Assembly (NCBI GenBank): GCA_028285265.1
Contig: JANQPX010000013.1
Location: 1-64,000, forward strand
DNA from: Geminicoccaceae bacterium
GTDB taxonomy: Bacteria; Pseudomonadota; Alphaproteobacteria; Geminicoccales; Geminicoccaceae
Direction: 5' to 3'
Length of the DNA: 64,000 nucleotides
Below are positions 45,813 to 59,841 of the stretch, piece by piece. The notes beneath the pieces were generated by a model. It ran no database searches and was not told where the DNA came from. It saw only the letters and a program-made list of their open reading frames with translations. Positions within the stretch are counted from its first letter, which is position 1, and every line of letters starts with the position of its first letter. Position numbers and translations under genes: made by a program.

Positions 45813-45845
45813 TCGTTGGCTTCCTGAACGCGGGACCCAAATTTT

Positions 45846-46898
45846 CTAGGCGTCGACATAGACATCGGTATAGAGCTCTTCGGGGGCTGGCTCCGGGCTG
45901 TCTTGAGCATAGGTGGCAGCATCGTTGACGATCGCTCGGATATCCTTGTCGATACCCTTCAGCTGATCCTCATCGACCAACTTTTGATTTAACATCATCG
46001 TACGAAGGCGATCGATCGGATCACGTTCGGCACGAGTTTCCTGCACCTCTTCCCGCGAACGGTATTTGGCCGGATCTGACATGGAATGGCCGCGATAACG
46101 ATACGTCATGGCCTCGAGAAGGATCGGTCCACTGTCACGCGCGTGTGCTACGGCTTCGTCTGCAGCCATGCGTACAGCAACAACGTCCATGCCATCGATT
46201 TGTTCACCAGGAATATCGTACGCCGAACCACGTCGATAGAGCTCGGTATTCGCCGAGGCCCGCTTGACCGATGTACCCATGCCGTACTGATTGTTTTCGA
46301 TGACGTAAACGACCGGAAGCTTCCAAAGGCTTGCCATATTGAAGGCTTCGTATACTTGGCCTTGGTTGACAGCACCGTCCCCCATATACACGACCGCGAC
46401 GCCGCCATCGTCCCGATATTTGTGCGCGAAGCCAAGGCCCGTACCGAGTGGCACCTGGGCTCCGACGATGCCATGACCGCCATAGAACCCTTTATCGCGG
46501 GCGAACATATGCATCGATCCGCCCTTGCCCTTTGAGTAGCCACCGGCACGACCGGTAAGCTCGGCCATGACTTTGGCAGGATCCATCTCGCAAACCAGCA
46601 TGTGGCCATGATCGCGATAGCCAGTGATCACGGAGTCGCCATCCTTCAGCGCGTGTTGGATGCCAACCGCTACTGCTTCTTGACCTATGTAGAGATGACA
46701 GAACCCACCGATGAGCCCCATGCCGTAAAGCTGACCCGCTTTCTCCTCGAAACGCCGGATCATCAGCATGTCCCGGTAATAAGCCAGGAGCTGTTCTGTC
46801 GCGACCTTGGGTTTTTTTGAAGCTTTCGAAGCGGGTTTCTTCGCAGCCGCTGTTTTGCGCGTAGTGCTATTGGTCTTCCGACGTGTCGCCGTCGCCAT
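45846..46898 (-). CDS. pdhA: Pyruvate dehydrogenase E1 alpha
   Basis: 350 residues from ATG 46898 (a TTG lies 15 bases earlier). The leader is Lys/Ala/Thr-rich for about 35 residues, then the E1 alpha domain: YYRDMLMIRRFEEK, GYRDHGHMLV, GKGGSMHMFARDKGFYGGHG, ThDP motif GDGAVNQGQVYEAFNMAS...IENNQYGMGT and the phosphoserine-type loop YRGHSMSDPAKYRS. First gene of the pdhA-pdhB-pdhC-lpd operon. Confidence 0.96.
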   Translation of the reverse strand: MATATRRKTNSTTRKTAAAKKPASKASKKPKVATEQLLAYYRDMLMIRRFEEKAGQLYGMGLIGGFCHLYIGQEAVAVGIQHALKDGDSVITGYRDHGHMLVCEMDPAKVMAELTGRAGGYSKGKGGSMHMFARDKGFYGGHGIVGAQVPLGTGLGFAHKYRDDGGVAVVYMGDGAVNQGQVYEAFNMASLWKLPVVYVIENNQYGMGTSVKRASANTELYRRGSAYDIPGEQIDGMDVVAVRMAADEAVAHARDSGPILLEAMTYRYRGHSMSDPAKYRSREEVQETRAERDPIDRLRTMMLNQKLVDEDQLKGIDKDIRAIVNDAATYAQDSPEPAPEELYTDVYVDA

Positions 46899-46942
46899 TC
46901 TTATCGTCTCCAAATCAGCACGTTTTGCCGTTTTTACGACAT

Positions 46943-46961
46943 TGCCAACCCCGAGTTGGCA
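46943..46961. promoter_or_regulatory. Small dyad in front of pdhA
   Basis: TGCCAAC/GTTGGCA, seven perfect pairs around a five-base loop, 45 bases upstream of the pdhA start. It may be an operator, or the end of the ftsB transcript; no T-run of note follows. Confidence 0.35.
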
Positions 46962-47056
46962 GGACTACCACGATCGACCCAATCCGAGCCACGACGATTT
47001 TGGAAGGCTGCCATGCTTGTTACAGCCTGTGAGAGAAGCGCCAAGCCCCCTTGCTG

Positions 47057-47407
47057 TCAGCGATCCCCTATTTCTGATGGCAAGTCGTCTTCGTTCAATA
47101 GGATGATCACATCATCCGCTTCAGCCATACTCAACATGTCGCGTGCGAGTTCATCAACGAGGTCAGGATCCAGCGACTCCGGGCGGAGACGCTCGACTCT
47201 GCGCTCCAAACGCCGACGCTCGTCCTGCAAAACCGCCAGCTTGCGCTCGACGGTATTCAGCTCCTGTTGCTTTTCTTGAAATGCCCAGTAGCCCCGACTT
47301 CCATTCACGGCATGATAACCGAAATAAAATGCGAGACCGATGCCCACAACAAACAACCAGGATTGCCACTTGATCCTTCGCCGAAAATCGAGGGCTCTTG
47401 TTAGCAC
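47057..47407 (-). CDS. ftsB: FtsB/DivIC-type cell-division protein
   Basis: 116 residues from GTG 47407 with AGGA upstream; the longer frame runs into eno and is rejected. One membrane segment (about 16-34, WLFVVGIGLAFYFGYHAV) followed by a coiled coil (KQQELNTVERKLAVLQDERRRLERRVERL) and the conserved end DPDLVDELARDML. Septum protein that joins FtsL and FtsQ. Located directly after eno, the normal place in proteobacteria. Confidence 0.85.
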   Translation of the reverse strand: MLTRALDFRRRIKWQSWLFVVGIGLAFYFGYHAVNGSRGYWAFQEKQQELNTVERKLAVLQDERRRLERRVERLRPESLDPDLVDELARDMLSMAEADDVIILLNEDDLPSEIGDR

Positions 47408-47438
47408 AGCATCAATCCTATGTCTGAACCAATGGTCA

Positions 47439-49606
<2,168 letters not shown>

Positions 49607-49616
49607 CCCTCCCGGC

Positions 49617-51302
<1,686 letters not shown>

Positions 51303-51376
51303 TCAGATCCTACAACGCCGCAACGGCCTGCGACGCTGGGCGTCGACGACATGTCGAGCAAGACCATGCTCCGCCG

Positions 51377-51718
51377 TCAATCCGCTGTGGGTGCAGCAGG
51401 CTCGGCCGGTGCTGCCGGGACCTCGGGCGCCGGAGACTCGACGGGCTGATCAAGAATCGAGGTCGGCCCGGTCCGATTACTCGCAATAATTGCTAGAGTC
51501 AGGCTGGTGGCGATGAAGCCGACGGCCAAGAACGCCGTCGTCCGGGTCAAAAGATTGGCCGATGCACGGCCAGACATGAACCCGCCAAGGCCACCTCCGG
51601 CACCGCCACCACTGCTGCCACCGATTCCAAGGGCTCCACCTTCACTCCGCTGGAGCAGAATAACGCCAACCAAGGCGAGAGCGATCAGAAGGTGTATAAT
51701 CAGTAGGATTGTTGTCAT
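51377..51718 (-). CDS. secG: Preprotein translocase subunit SecG
   Basis: 113 residues. Two membrane segments (about 3-20 and 57-79), with LLQRSEGGALGIGG and a glycine-rich loop between, and an Ala/Pro/Glu tail longer than in short SecG forms. Part of the SecYEG channel. Downstream of tpiA, a usual position. Confidence 0.93.
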   Translation of the reverse strand: MTTILLIIHLLIALALVGVILLQRSEGGALGIGGSSGGGAGGGLGGFMSGRASANLLTRTTAFLAVGFIATSLTLAIIASNRTGPTSILDQPVESPAPEVPAAPAEPAAPTAD

Positions 51719-51778
51719 CGTCTATTGTCTCATCCGCGAAACTGTTCGTACGTCTCTAGCGCTAGCGCCCAACTGTGT

Positions 51779-52543
51779 TCATCCCGCCTTTGCTTCCAGG
51801 CCTGCCTGGAAGATCGCAAGGAATTCATCAGCCTTCAGGCTGGCACCGCCAACCAACGCGCCATCAACATGGTCAATCGCGAGTATTTCCCCAGCATTGG
51901 CCGCCTTGACCGAACCGCCATAAAGTATGGGTAAGTCGCCACCAACAGCAGACAGGCTCGCCAATTTGCTCTTTAGATGGGCATGCGTGTTGGCAATGTC
52001 ATCCATGCTTGGCGTTTTACCGGTTCCGATCGCCCAAACTGGCTCATAGGCAATGATCAGGTTGTCCGCAACCACACCGGCAGGCAGGCTCTGCTCAAGC
52101 TGTCGGTCGAGGACCTGAATGGTCTGCCCCGCATCCCACTCAGCTTCGGTCTCGCCGATGCAGAGCACGACATTCAAACCGGCTTCAAAAGCGGCCTCAG
52201 CTTTAGCTTTGACCAGTGCATCGCTTTCGCCATGTCCATGTCGGCGCTCGGAATGGCCGACGAGGGTAAAGCCGCATCCGGCATCCCGCAGCATCGGCGC
52301 GCTTATATCACCCGTGAAGGCGCCGCTCGCCTCGGCCGCACAATCTTGCCCTCCCAGCTTGATACTGCTTTCCGTAAGCCACTCAGCAGCGGAGGCGAGC
52401 AGTGTCGCTGGAGGACAAATGCCTAAGGTTCCTGTGGTTGGCTGGCCGCATCCATGAAGAATGGCTTGTACGAGCGCCTGCGCGTCCGTACGACGTCCGT
52501 TCATTTTCCAATTGCCGAACACGATCGGCGGACTGTCGGGCAT
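51779..52543 (-). CDS. tpiA: Triose-phosphate isomerase
   Basis: 254 residues from ATG 52543. Active-site residues are in place: NWKMNG (Lys), VGHSERR (His), AYEPVWAIGTG (Glu) and the phosphate loop YGGSVKAANA. An N-terminal extension frame to 52588 is not needed. Divergent from ppiD with about 220 bases between. Confidence 0.97.
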   Translation of the reverse strand: MPDSPPIVFGNWKMNGRRTDAQALVQAILHGCGQPTTGTLGICPPATLLASAAEWLTESSIKLGGQDCAAEASGAFTGDISAPMLRDAGCGFTLVGHSERRHGHGESDALVKAKAEAAFEAGLNVVLCIGETEAEWDAGQTIQVLDRQLEQSLPAGVVADNLIIAYEPVWAIGTGKTPSMDDIANTHAHLKSKLASLSAVGGDLPILYGGSVKAANAGEILAIDHVDGALVGGASLKADEFLAIFQAGLEAKAG

Positions 52544-52763
52544 GTCTGATTTCCGGGCTGGCCTAGCGTAAGGCCTAGAGGGCCTCATCTCATCTTATTC
52601 GGCGTTTCTCTAGCATAGCGTTTCGAAGCATGCCAGTGCCGCTTGAAGCCCTACCGAATGCGGCAGGAACTTGGCGGTTGCCGATCGGCACCACACTCCC
52701 TAAATTGAGCCATCCCTTCCACTGGCCAGTCGTTTCGGCCCAACCGATAAGTTCTGAACCACC

Positions 52764-54707
52764 ATGCTGACCGCTCTCCGCAAACAGGCCAAATCCTGGG
52801 TCGTCAAAGCATTGCTCCTCGTCTTGGTATTGAGTTTTGCCATCTGGGGCATTGGCGACATCTTCTATGGCAATCCCGCTGAAGAAGAGGTTGCCAGCAT
52901 CGGTTCGTCGCAAATCACCACGGGCGAACTCAATGATGCATTCAATCGGAGTGTGAACAATCTACAGCGGCAGTTCGGCGGCCAATTCTCGCGAGAACAG
53001 GCCATTGGGCTTGGCATCCTACAACAGACCCTGCAGGAACAGATCAGCCAACGTCTGCTCGCTCTTGAAGCCGAAGAGATGGGGATCTGGGTTGACGATG
53101 ACACCCTGCGTGAACTGATCACAGAAAACCCTAATTTCCAAACAGCAGGGCGTTTTGATCGTCTTCGCTTCAACCAGCTTCTGCGCACCACCGGATTGAG
53201 CGAGCAAGGCTATCTTGAGGCGCTCCGTGCTGATCTCGCTCGGAACGCCTTGACGTCGGGCATTACTGCTGGGGCCACGGTACCGGGCGCTCAAGTGGAT
53301 GCGATCTACAGTTATCGCAACGAAGAGCGACGTGGCCGCTACATCAAGATCAGTGACGCTGACATTCAAGACTTTGATGAGCCCGGCGACGCTGCGTTGG
53401 ATACCATCTACAACGACAACGAGGCGCAATTCACGGCACCCGAATATCGAGCCGTGACGTTCGTTACAATCGAACCCGAAGACCTTCTGGACGAGGTCGA
53501 AATTGCCGACGAAGATCTTCAGATCGCCTATGACGAACGTGCTGGCCAATACATTACGCCGGAACGGCGTGCCGTGCAGCAGCTCCTAGCGCCCGACAAC
53601 GAAGCGGCTGAGGCAGCCAACGCCCTGGTCGAGGAAGGGAAAGACTTCGCAGCGATTGCTGACGAGCTTGACGGGGTGAGCTTCACCGACCTCGGTGACG
53701 TTACCGAAGCTGGTATGCCTGCCGGCATCGGCGCCGATGCGTTCAAGGTCAATGAGGGCGAGGTGACAGATCCGATACAGAGCCCATTTGGCTTCCATCT
53801 CTTTAAAGTGACGTCGATCACGCCAGAGGACGTCACACCGTTTGACGACGTCAGGGATGACCTAAGGCGTCAGCTCGCACTGGTCGAAGCTGAGGATCTT
53901 CTCCCAACCGTAGCGACCCAGCTTGATGACGAGCTTGCTGCTGGCTCGAATGTAGCCGATGCGGCTGCGGCAGTCGGCCTGACCGTCAAGACCGTTGAAG
54001 CTGTCGACCGCCAGGGGCTGGCCCCCTCAGGCGAACCTGTCTCCTCTGTTGAAGGTTGGTTTGGACTTCTCACCACGGCGTTTGACGCAGTCGAGAACGA
54101 ACCCTCCCTGGTCGAAGAGACCGATGATGGCGCTTATTATGTCGTCGAAGTCAATGACATCATGGAACCTCGGCTTAAGACAATGGACGAGGTGCGAGAC
54201 GACGTCATCGCGTTATACGAAGACGGTCAGCGACGGGAAGGCGCGAGGGCCAAGGCCGAGTCTCTCCGTGCCAAGCTTCAAGAGGCGGCCAGCCTGGATA
54301 CGATTGCTGCGGATGAAGGCCTGACGATTGAAGCGATCGAACCGGTGAAGCGGTCAGATAGCGGCGCCGACGCCCAGGTCAACCGCGAAGCTATTGCGGC
54401 TCTGTTCCAAACCGAGGCCGGCTCCGTCGCTGAAGATGTTATCGAAGTTGAGGACGGCATTCTCGTCATTGCTAATGATGAGATTATGAACGCCGCCGAC
54501 GATGAAGATGCACGGGCTCAACTCAAAACCGAGCTCGAACGGCAGGTTCGCTCAGATCTACTGGAACAATTCGGTAGTGCCCTTCAGGATCTTCATCCCA
54601 TTGAAATCAATCAGACAGCGCTTCAACGGCTCATCGATAATGATCTTGATCATGGCTACGGCGGCGGCAGCATGGCGCCCGGCGGTCCAGCGCCGGCCAT
54701 GTTCTAA
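52764..54707 (+). CDS. PpiD-type membrane-anchored periplasmic chaperone
   Basis: 647 residues. Short cytoplasmic N-terminus, one membrane anchor (about 12-36, VVKALLLVLVLSFAIWGIGDIF), SurA-like N-terminal helices (about 40-235), a parvulin-type domain (RRAVQQLLAPDNEAAEAA...DPIQSPFGFHLFKV, about 270-360) and a second helical part. It helps fold proteins leaving SecYEG. The parvulin motif is degenerate, as in many PpiD. 12 bases before trpE, a common alphaproteobacterial pairing. Confidence 0.9.
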   Translation: MLTALRKQAKSWVVKALLLVLVLSFAIWGIGDIFYGNPAEEEVASIGSSQITTGELNDAFNRSVNNLQRQFGGQFSREQAIGLGILQQTLQEQISQRLLALEAEEMGIWVDDDTLRELITENPNFQTAGRFDRLRFNQLLRTTGLSEQGYLEALRADLARNALTSGITAGATVPGAQVDAIYSYRNEERRGRYIKISDADIQDFDEPGDAALDTIYNDNEAQFTAPEYRAVTFVTIEPEDLLDEVEIADEDLQIAYDERAGQYITPERRAVQQLLAPDNEAAEAANALVEEGKDFAAIADELDGVSFTDLGDVTEAGMPAGIGADAFKVNEGEVTDPIQSPFGFHLFKVTSITPEDVTPFDDVRDDLRRQLALVEAEDLLPTVATQLDDELAAGSNVADAAAAVGLTVKTVEAVDRQGLAPSGEPVSSVEGWFGLLTTAFDAVENEPSLVEETDDGAYYVVEVNDIMEPRLKTMDEVRDDVIALYEDGQRREGARAKAESLRAKLQEAASLDTIAADEGLTIEAIEPVKRSDSGADAQVNREAIAALFQTEAGSVAEDVIEVEDGILVIANDEIMNAADDEDARAQLKTELERQVRSDLLEQFGSALQDLHPIEINQTALQRLIDNDLDHGYGGGSMAPGGPAPAMF

Positions 54708-54719
54708 TCGGAGCTCTTG

Positions 54720-56225
54720 ATGACACCGCTTCCCGATTTCGAGTCCTTCGCAGCATGTTATGCCGAAGGAAAGCCGCAAGTCGTTTGGACGACGTTGGTC
54801 GCCGACCTCGAAACGCCGGTTTCGGCTATGCTCAAGCTTGCCGAGGGGCGCCCTTACAGTCTGCTGCTTGAGTCGGTCACTGGCGGCAATGTACGTGGTC
54901 GCTATTCGCTGATTGGCATGAAACCAGACCTGATTTGGCGCTGCCGCGGAGATCAAGTCGAGATCAACCGCAATGCTCGTCACGATCAGCACAGCTTCGA
55001 GCCCCTGCCCGGCAAACCACTCGATGCGCTTCGAGCTTTGATTGAAGAGAGCCGCATCGAGCTGCCGGACGAGTTACCGCCTATGTCTGCGGGCCTTTTT
55101 GGCTTTATGACCTATGACATGGTGCGCCAAATGGAGCGTCTGCCGGACAGCAACGCGGACACGCTTGGAATTCCGGACGCCGTCTTTGTTCGACCGACGG
55201 TCATGGCAATTTTCGACACGATCCAAGACCATGTCGTCATTGTTACACCGGTTTGGCCATCGGATGATCGCAGTCCGACCCACGCTTACGATCTCGCCCG
55301 CGAGCGGCTTGCGGACGTCGTCGCTGATTTCGGCCGAGGTCTGCCCCGACAAGTCGATCGACATCGCAATGCTGAGCGTTCATCGGAACCTGTGCCGAAT
55401 ATGAGCCGCGAAGCGTTCTATGAGATGGTCGAGAAAGCCAAGGACTACATTCGCGCAGGCGACATCTTTCAAGTTGTCCCTTCGCAGCGTTTTACCTTGC
55501 CGTTCGAACTTCCTTCATTTGCGCTCTACCGCGCCCTGCGGCGCCTAAACCCCTCCCCCTTCCTGTTCCACCTCGATTTCGGCGACTATGCCCTCGTTGG
55601 CTCCAGTCCCGAGATTCTGGTGAGACTCAGAGACGACATTGTCACCATCCGGCCCCTTGCTGGCACGCGACGACGCGGTGCAACGCGTGGCGAAGACGAG
55701 GCCCTGGCCGCAGACTTGATGGCCGACCCCAAAGAGCGGGCCGAACATTTGATGCTGCTCGATCTCGGCCGAAACGATGTTGGTCGCGTTGCGGAAGTCG
55801 GCACGGTTAAGGTCTCGGAAAAGGAAGTGGTTGAGTACTACAGCCATGTGATGCACATCTCCTCAACCGTCGAAGGTAGAATTCGTGCTGACAAAGATGC
55901 CATGGACGCGCTAGCCGCAGGCTTTCCCGCAGGCACCGTTTCAGGCGCACCGAAGATCAGAGCGATGGAGATCATCGACGAGCTCGAGCCCGAACGCAGA
56001 AGCTTCTATGCTGGCACCGTCGGCTATTTGAGTGCCGACGGTGCGATGGACACGTGTATCGCGCTCAGAACGGCGCTGGTTAAAGGTGGCAAGATGTATG
56101 TTCAGGCTGGCGTCGGTGTCGTCGCAGATTCGGATCCCGAGGCGGAATACCAAGAGAGTTGCAACAAAGCGAAAGCCCTGATTCGAGCCGCTGAAGAGGC
56201 TATCAAGTTCGCAAGCATGGGTTAG
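54720..56225 (+). CDS. trpE: Anthranilate synthase component I
   Basis: 501 residues from ATG 54720, GGAG upstream. Makes anthranilate from chorismate with ammonia from TrpG. SLLLESVTGG is the tryptophan feedback site; catalytic parts are FQVVPSQRF, SPEILVRL, PLAGTRRRG, AEHLMLLDLGRNDVGRV and YVQAGVGVVADSDPEAE. No trpG or trpD follows; a helicase gene comes next, so the other subunit is elsewhere. Confidence 0.97.
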   Translation: MTPLPDFESFAACYAEGKPQVVWTTLVADLETPVSAMLKLAEGRPYSLLLESVTGGNVRGRYSLIGMKPDLIWRCRGDQVEINRNARHDQHSFEPLPGKPLDALRALIEESRIELPDELPPMSAGLFGFMTYDMVRQMERLPDSNADTLGIPDAVFVRPTVMAIFDTIQDHVVIVTPVWPSDDRSPTHAYDLARERLADVVADFGRGLPRQVDRHRNAERSSEPVPNMSREAFYEMVEKAKDYIRAGDIFQVVPSQRFTLPFELPSFALYRALRRLNPSPFLFHLDFGDYALVGSSPEILVRLRDDIVTIRPLAGTRRRGATRGEDEALAADLMADPKERAEHLMLLDLGRNDVGRVAEVGTVKVSEKEVVEYYSHVMHISSTVEGRIRADKDAMDALAAGFPAGTVSGAPKIRAMEIIDELEPERRSFYAGTVGYLSADGAMDTCIALRTALVKGGKMYVQAGVGVVADSDPEAEYQESCNKAKALIRAAEEAIKFASMG

Positions 56226-56297
56226 GATCAGCTACTCATATCTTTGATCAGCTAGTCCTTGCCTTTCCGTCCCTAGCCCGTCACGTTCGGTCTCATC

Positions 56298-58520
56298 ATG
56301 GCCGAAACTGCATCACAATCAGCCTCTACTGGCCTCTTCAAGCTTGAGCAAACCGGTTCATCGAGCCACGCTTTGGTCGCAGGCTTGGTCGAGCATGTGT
56401 TGTTTCGCAATCCGGATAATGGCTATCACGTCCTTCGGGTGAAAACCGATGGAAGTCACGAAGCAACCACGGTGGTGGGACATGCGGCTTCGATCGGACC
56501 TGGCGAGCGAATTCGGGCCGAAGGCACTTGGACCCATCATAAGAGTTACGGCAAGCAGTTTGCGGCCGCGACATTGACCGTCATCCCTCCTTCCTCCCTT
56601 GATGAGATCGAGGCTTATCTCGCATCTGGTATGATCAAAGGCATCGGCAAATCGATGGCAAAGAAATTGGTCAACCGCTTCGGAGATCAGGTCTTCGACG
56701 TCATCGAACACCGACCAGAGCGACTGACCGACATACCTGGTCTGGGCAAACAGTTAGCAAAGCGCATCACTGAAGCCTGGGAAGAACAGCGTGCGGTCAA
56801 AGACATCATGCTGTTCTTGCAATCCAAGGGGCTAAGCCGTCTTCGCGCCGATCGCATCTTCGAAGCCTATGGCGCCAAGGCAATTGAGATCGTCAGCGCC
56901 AACCCGTTCCGCCTCGCGCAAGATATCCGCGGCATCGGCTTCACATCGGCAGATGAGCTGGCTGCCAAGTTGGAGATTGCTAAGGACAGCCCGTTTCGCC
57001 TCGCTGCAGGACTTCGTCATGTGCTTGAAGAGGCAATGAGTCAAGGTCACGCTGGCTTACCGAGAACCTGGCTGATCGACCGTGCGACGGACCTCCTCGA
57101 CATGGCGGCCGATCCCCTTGAGACCGTATTGGAGGACGAGATCGGTGAGAAGAAGCTGATCCTGGACAAGGCAGCCGATACAGCTTGCTTGTTCTTGCCC
57201 GAAATGCATGGGGCCGAGGATGATATCGCAGAGACGCTGATCGGATGCGCTTGGCAGGCTCCCCCCTGGCGCATCCGCCAAATTGAGGCTGCGGTCGAGA
57301 CGGCCGAGACAGCACTCGGGTTGAACCTCGCGGATGAGCAACGAGAAGCGCTGCGCCTCGCTTACAAGAGCCGGCTCTTGATCATCACCGGCGGCCCTGG
57401 GACCGGCAAAACCACGCTGGTTAAAGCCATTTTGAAAGGGCTCGAAAGTAATCAGCTCGATATCATGCTTGCTGCCCCTACCGGCCGGGCCGCCCGGCGG
57501 CTTGGCGAGAGCGCAGAACGCGACGCGAGCACGCTCCATCGTCTTCTTGAGGCTGAGCCAGGCCGTGGATTTCGAAGGGACTCGGACCGGCCACTCGAGG
57601 GAGATCTATTGATCGTCGATGAGATGTCGATGGTCGACATTCCGTTGATGCAGGCACTTTGCAATGCTCTGCCCGAGGCCGCAGCGCTCTTTCTCGTGGG
57701 CGACGTCGACCAACTACCCTCAATCGGACCGGGTCAGGTTCTCCTCGACTTGATCGAATCGGGAAAATTACCGGTCATTCGATTGGAGAAAATCTTTCGA
57801 CAAGCTGAAGAGAGCCGAATCATCAAAAACGCACATCGCATTAATAAGGGTGACATGCCGGAACTCTCACGGTCATCCAATGCTGAACTTGTCGACTTCT
57901 ACGCCATCAAAGCGAACTCGCCGGATCGTGCGGCAGAGACACTTGTCGAGTTGGTTGCCGCTCGTATTCCGGAACGATTCGGCGCCGACCCCATCAACGA
58001 CATTCAAGTGCTTTGTCCGACCAACCGTGGGCCGATCGGTACCCGAGCACTCAATGAAGAGCTCCAACGTGTTCTGAACGCCGATGCCCCCGACCGCATC
58101 GATCATCGGGGAGTTGTTTACGCCACGGGTGACAAGGTGATGCAGATCGAAAACGACTATGAACGCGAAGTCTATAACGGTGATATCGGCCGTCTGACCT
58201 CCATCGATCGTGCCCAAAAGCAAGTCACCGTCACCATTGATGACCATGCGCTGGTTTACGGCTTCGACGAGCTCGATAGTCTCGTGCCCGCCTACGCCAT
58301 TACCGTTCATAAGGCACAAGGTTCTGAGTATCCGGTGGTCGTGCTGCCGCTTGCTCGTCAACAGGGCCGCATGCTCCGCAGAAACCTCGTCTATACAGCC
58401 ATCACCCGTGCCAAACAGTTGGTGGTCATGCTGGTGGAACCAGGTGCGTTGGAACTGGCCGTCGAGCAGCGGCCAGAGGTTCGGCGTTGGTCGAGGCTTC
58501 GGGATCTGCTGTCAGCCTAA
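56298..58520 (+). CDS. RecD2-type ATP-dependent DNA helicase
   Basis: 740 residues. N-terminal OB-like and helix-hairpin-helix part (IKGIGKSMAKKLVNRFG, IPGLGKQLAKRI), then superfamily 1B motifs: Walker A GGPGTGKTTL, VDEMSMVDIPL, GDVDQLPSIGPGQVL, and C-terminal VHKAQGSEYPVVVLPL and YTAITRAKQ. RecD2 works without RecBC, unwinding 5' to 3' in DNA repair. 72 bases after trpE; function unrelated to tryptophan. Confidence 0.92.
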   Translation: MAETASQSASTGLFKLEQTGSSSHALVAGLVEHVLFRNPDNGYHVLRVKTDGSHEATTVVGHAASIGPGERIRAEGTWTHHKSYGKQFAAATLTVIPPSSLDEIEAYLASGMIKGIGKSMAKKLVNRFGDQVFDVIEHRPERLTDIPGLGKQLAKRITEAWEEQRAVKDIMLFLQSKGLSRLRADRIFEAYGAKAIEIVSANPFRLAQDIRGIGFTSADELAAKLEIAKDSPFRLAAGLRHVLEEAMSQGHAGLPRTWLIDRATDLLDMAADPLETVLEDEIGEKKLILDKAADTACLFLPEMHGAEDDIAETLIGCAWQAPPWRIRQIEAAVETAETALGLNLADEQREALRLAYKSRLLIITGGPGTGKTTLVKAILKGLESNQLDIMLAAPTGRAARRLGESAERDASTLHRLLEAEPGRGFRRDSDRPLEGDLLIVDEMSMVDIPLMQALCNALPEAAALFLVGDVDQLPSIGPGQVLLDLIESGKLPVIRLEKIFRQAEESRIIKNAHRINKGDMPELSRSSNAELVDFYAIKANSPDRAAETLVELVAARIPERFGADPINDIQVLCPTNRGPIGTRALNEELQRVLNADAPDRIDHRGVVYATGDKVMQIENDYEREVYNGDIGRLTSIDRAQKQVTVTIDDHALVYGFDELDSLVPAYAITVHKAQGSEYPVVVLPLARQQGRMLRRNLVYTAITRAKQLVVMLVEPGALELAVEQRPEVRRWSRLRDLLSA

Positions 58521-58636
58521 AGTTGTCCCCGATAGATTGACGACGATGCCGAGCGCTCACTCATCATCACCAAAACAGCGTTGTCGATGTGGCCGGCGCT
58601 TCACGGCCTGCCCAAGCCACTTTGCTTTGGCCGCGT

Positions 58637-59278
58637 TTAGATCGCGACATCAGTCTTGTAGATGAAGCCCTTGACGAGCCCCCAGAGGATCAGTGGTAGA
58701 AACGCGGAGAGACCGATTGCCAAAAGGGGTTGTTCGGCACCGAGATGACCAAGCGTTGCGAAGGTCAGTCCGAAGGGCAAAGCTCCGCAGGCGAGCGCAA
58801 TAAAGAATGATGCCATCGGCATGCGCACCAAGCCTGCCATGCAAGACATCACCTCCGGCAAAACGGGCAGCCAACGCGACAAGGCGATCAGCCAACCACC
58901 ATAGTGCAAAAACAGGCGCTCGCCGCGCTGGAGGTCGGCCTCACCGAGAAGGGCGGTGGCAGCGCCCCGACCAAATTGGCGGCAAATTGCATAGCCGAGG
59001 CTGCCAGCCGCGAATGAACCGACAGCCGACAGAAGGCCTCCCAAGATGGGACCATAAAGAATGCCAAGCGCCGTCATGACGGCGGTCGCCGGAATCGGAA
59101 GAAAGAGATCGATGAGCAAAAGCGACAAACCGACGGCCCAGGCCCAGGCACCATAGTCCCGCAACCAGTCTCCGGGCTCTCCCGCGAGAAGCCTCCGCTC
59201 GATATCCTCTCCCCAAAGAAGAAAGGGCAGGATCGTCAAGATTGCTAAGACGAAAAACAGAATGAACAGCCTGACCAT
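58637..59278 (-). CDS. DedA/VTT-domain membrane protein
   Basis: 213 residues with about five membrane segments. The VTT core is present: LPIPATAVMTALGILYGPILGG, then YAICRQFGRGAAT and ALSRWLPVLPEVMSCMAGL with the conserved Arg and Pro. Proteins of this group are lipid scramblases or flippases or proton-coupled transporters; the exact role here is open. Lone gene facing recD2. Confidence 0.88.
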   Translation of the reverse strand: MVRLFILFFVLAILTILPFLLWGEDIERRLLAGEPGDWLRDYGAWAWAVGLSLLLIDLFLPIPATAVMTALGILYGPILGGLLSAVGSFAAGSLGYAICRQFGRGAATALLGEADLQRGERLFLHYGGWLIALSRWLPVLPEVMSCMAGLVRMPMASFFIALACGALPFGLTFATLGHLGAEQPLLAIGLSAFLPLILWGLVKGFIYKTDVAI

Positions 59279-59371
59279 GGCATGCGTCTCTTAAATCCAG
59301 AATGCGCTTGTCGACACGACCATCAACCTTTAGTCAACACTCGGCAGCAGATGCAATGAACCGAGGTTGTT

Positions 59372-59770
59372 ATGCCCCCCAATGTCGAGTTTTCTACGCC
59401 GCCAGACACCATGCAACCGATCGGGCCTTATAGCCATATTGCCAAGGTCGGTCAGTTCATCACGATAGGAGGCACGGCGGGAGTCAATCCCAAGACCGGT
59501 GAGCTGGCGGGGCCAGATATTGCGTCGCAGACCCGACAAATCCTTGATATGTTCGAAACGATGCTGGCTTCCGTCGGATCGGACTTGGACAACATCATCC
59601 ATATCAACGTCTTCTTAGCTGACATGGGCGACTTCTCGGCCATGAATGCTGCCTATGTGCAAGGATTGGGTGATCGTCGTCCAGCACGGACCGTGATTGC
59701 AGTGACCGAACTGCCGAAGCCGGGCGCTTTGGTGACGATGAATCTGACCGCTGTCACGAAGGCTGATTAA
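59372..59770 (+). CDS. RidA family protein
   Basis: 132 residues. Hydrolyses reactive enamine/imine intermediates in well-known members. IGPYSHIAKVG near the start, FETMLASVGSDLDNIIHINVFLADM, and RPARTVIAVTELPKPGALV with the ligand-binding arginine. GAGG precedes the ATG. No partner gene nearby. Confidence 0.93.
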   Translation: MPPNVEFSTPPDTMQPIGPYSHIAKVGQFITIGGTAGVNPKTGELAGPDIASQTRQILDMFETMLASVGSDLDNIIHINVFLADMGDFSAMNAAYVQGLGDRRPARTVIAVTELPKPGALVTMNLTAVTKAD

Positions 59771-59841
59771 CCCGCCCTACGTGACAGCCGGCAAGCGAAG
59801 GAACTTCTAGCCTGTCGATTCTTCGAATAGCCGATCACTAT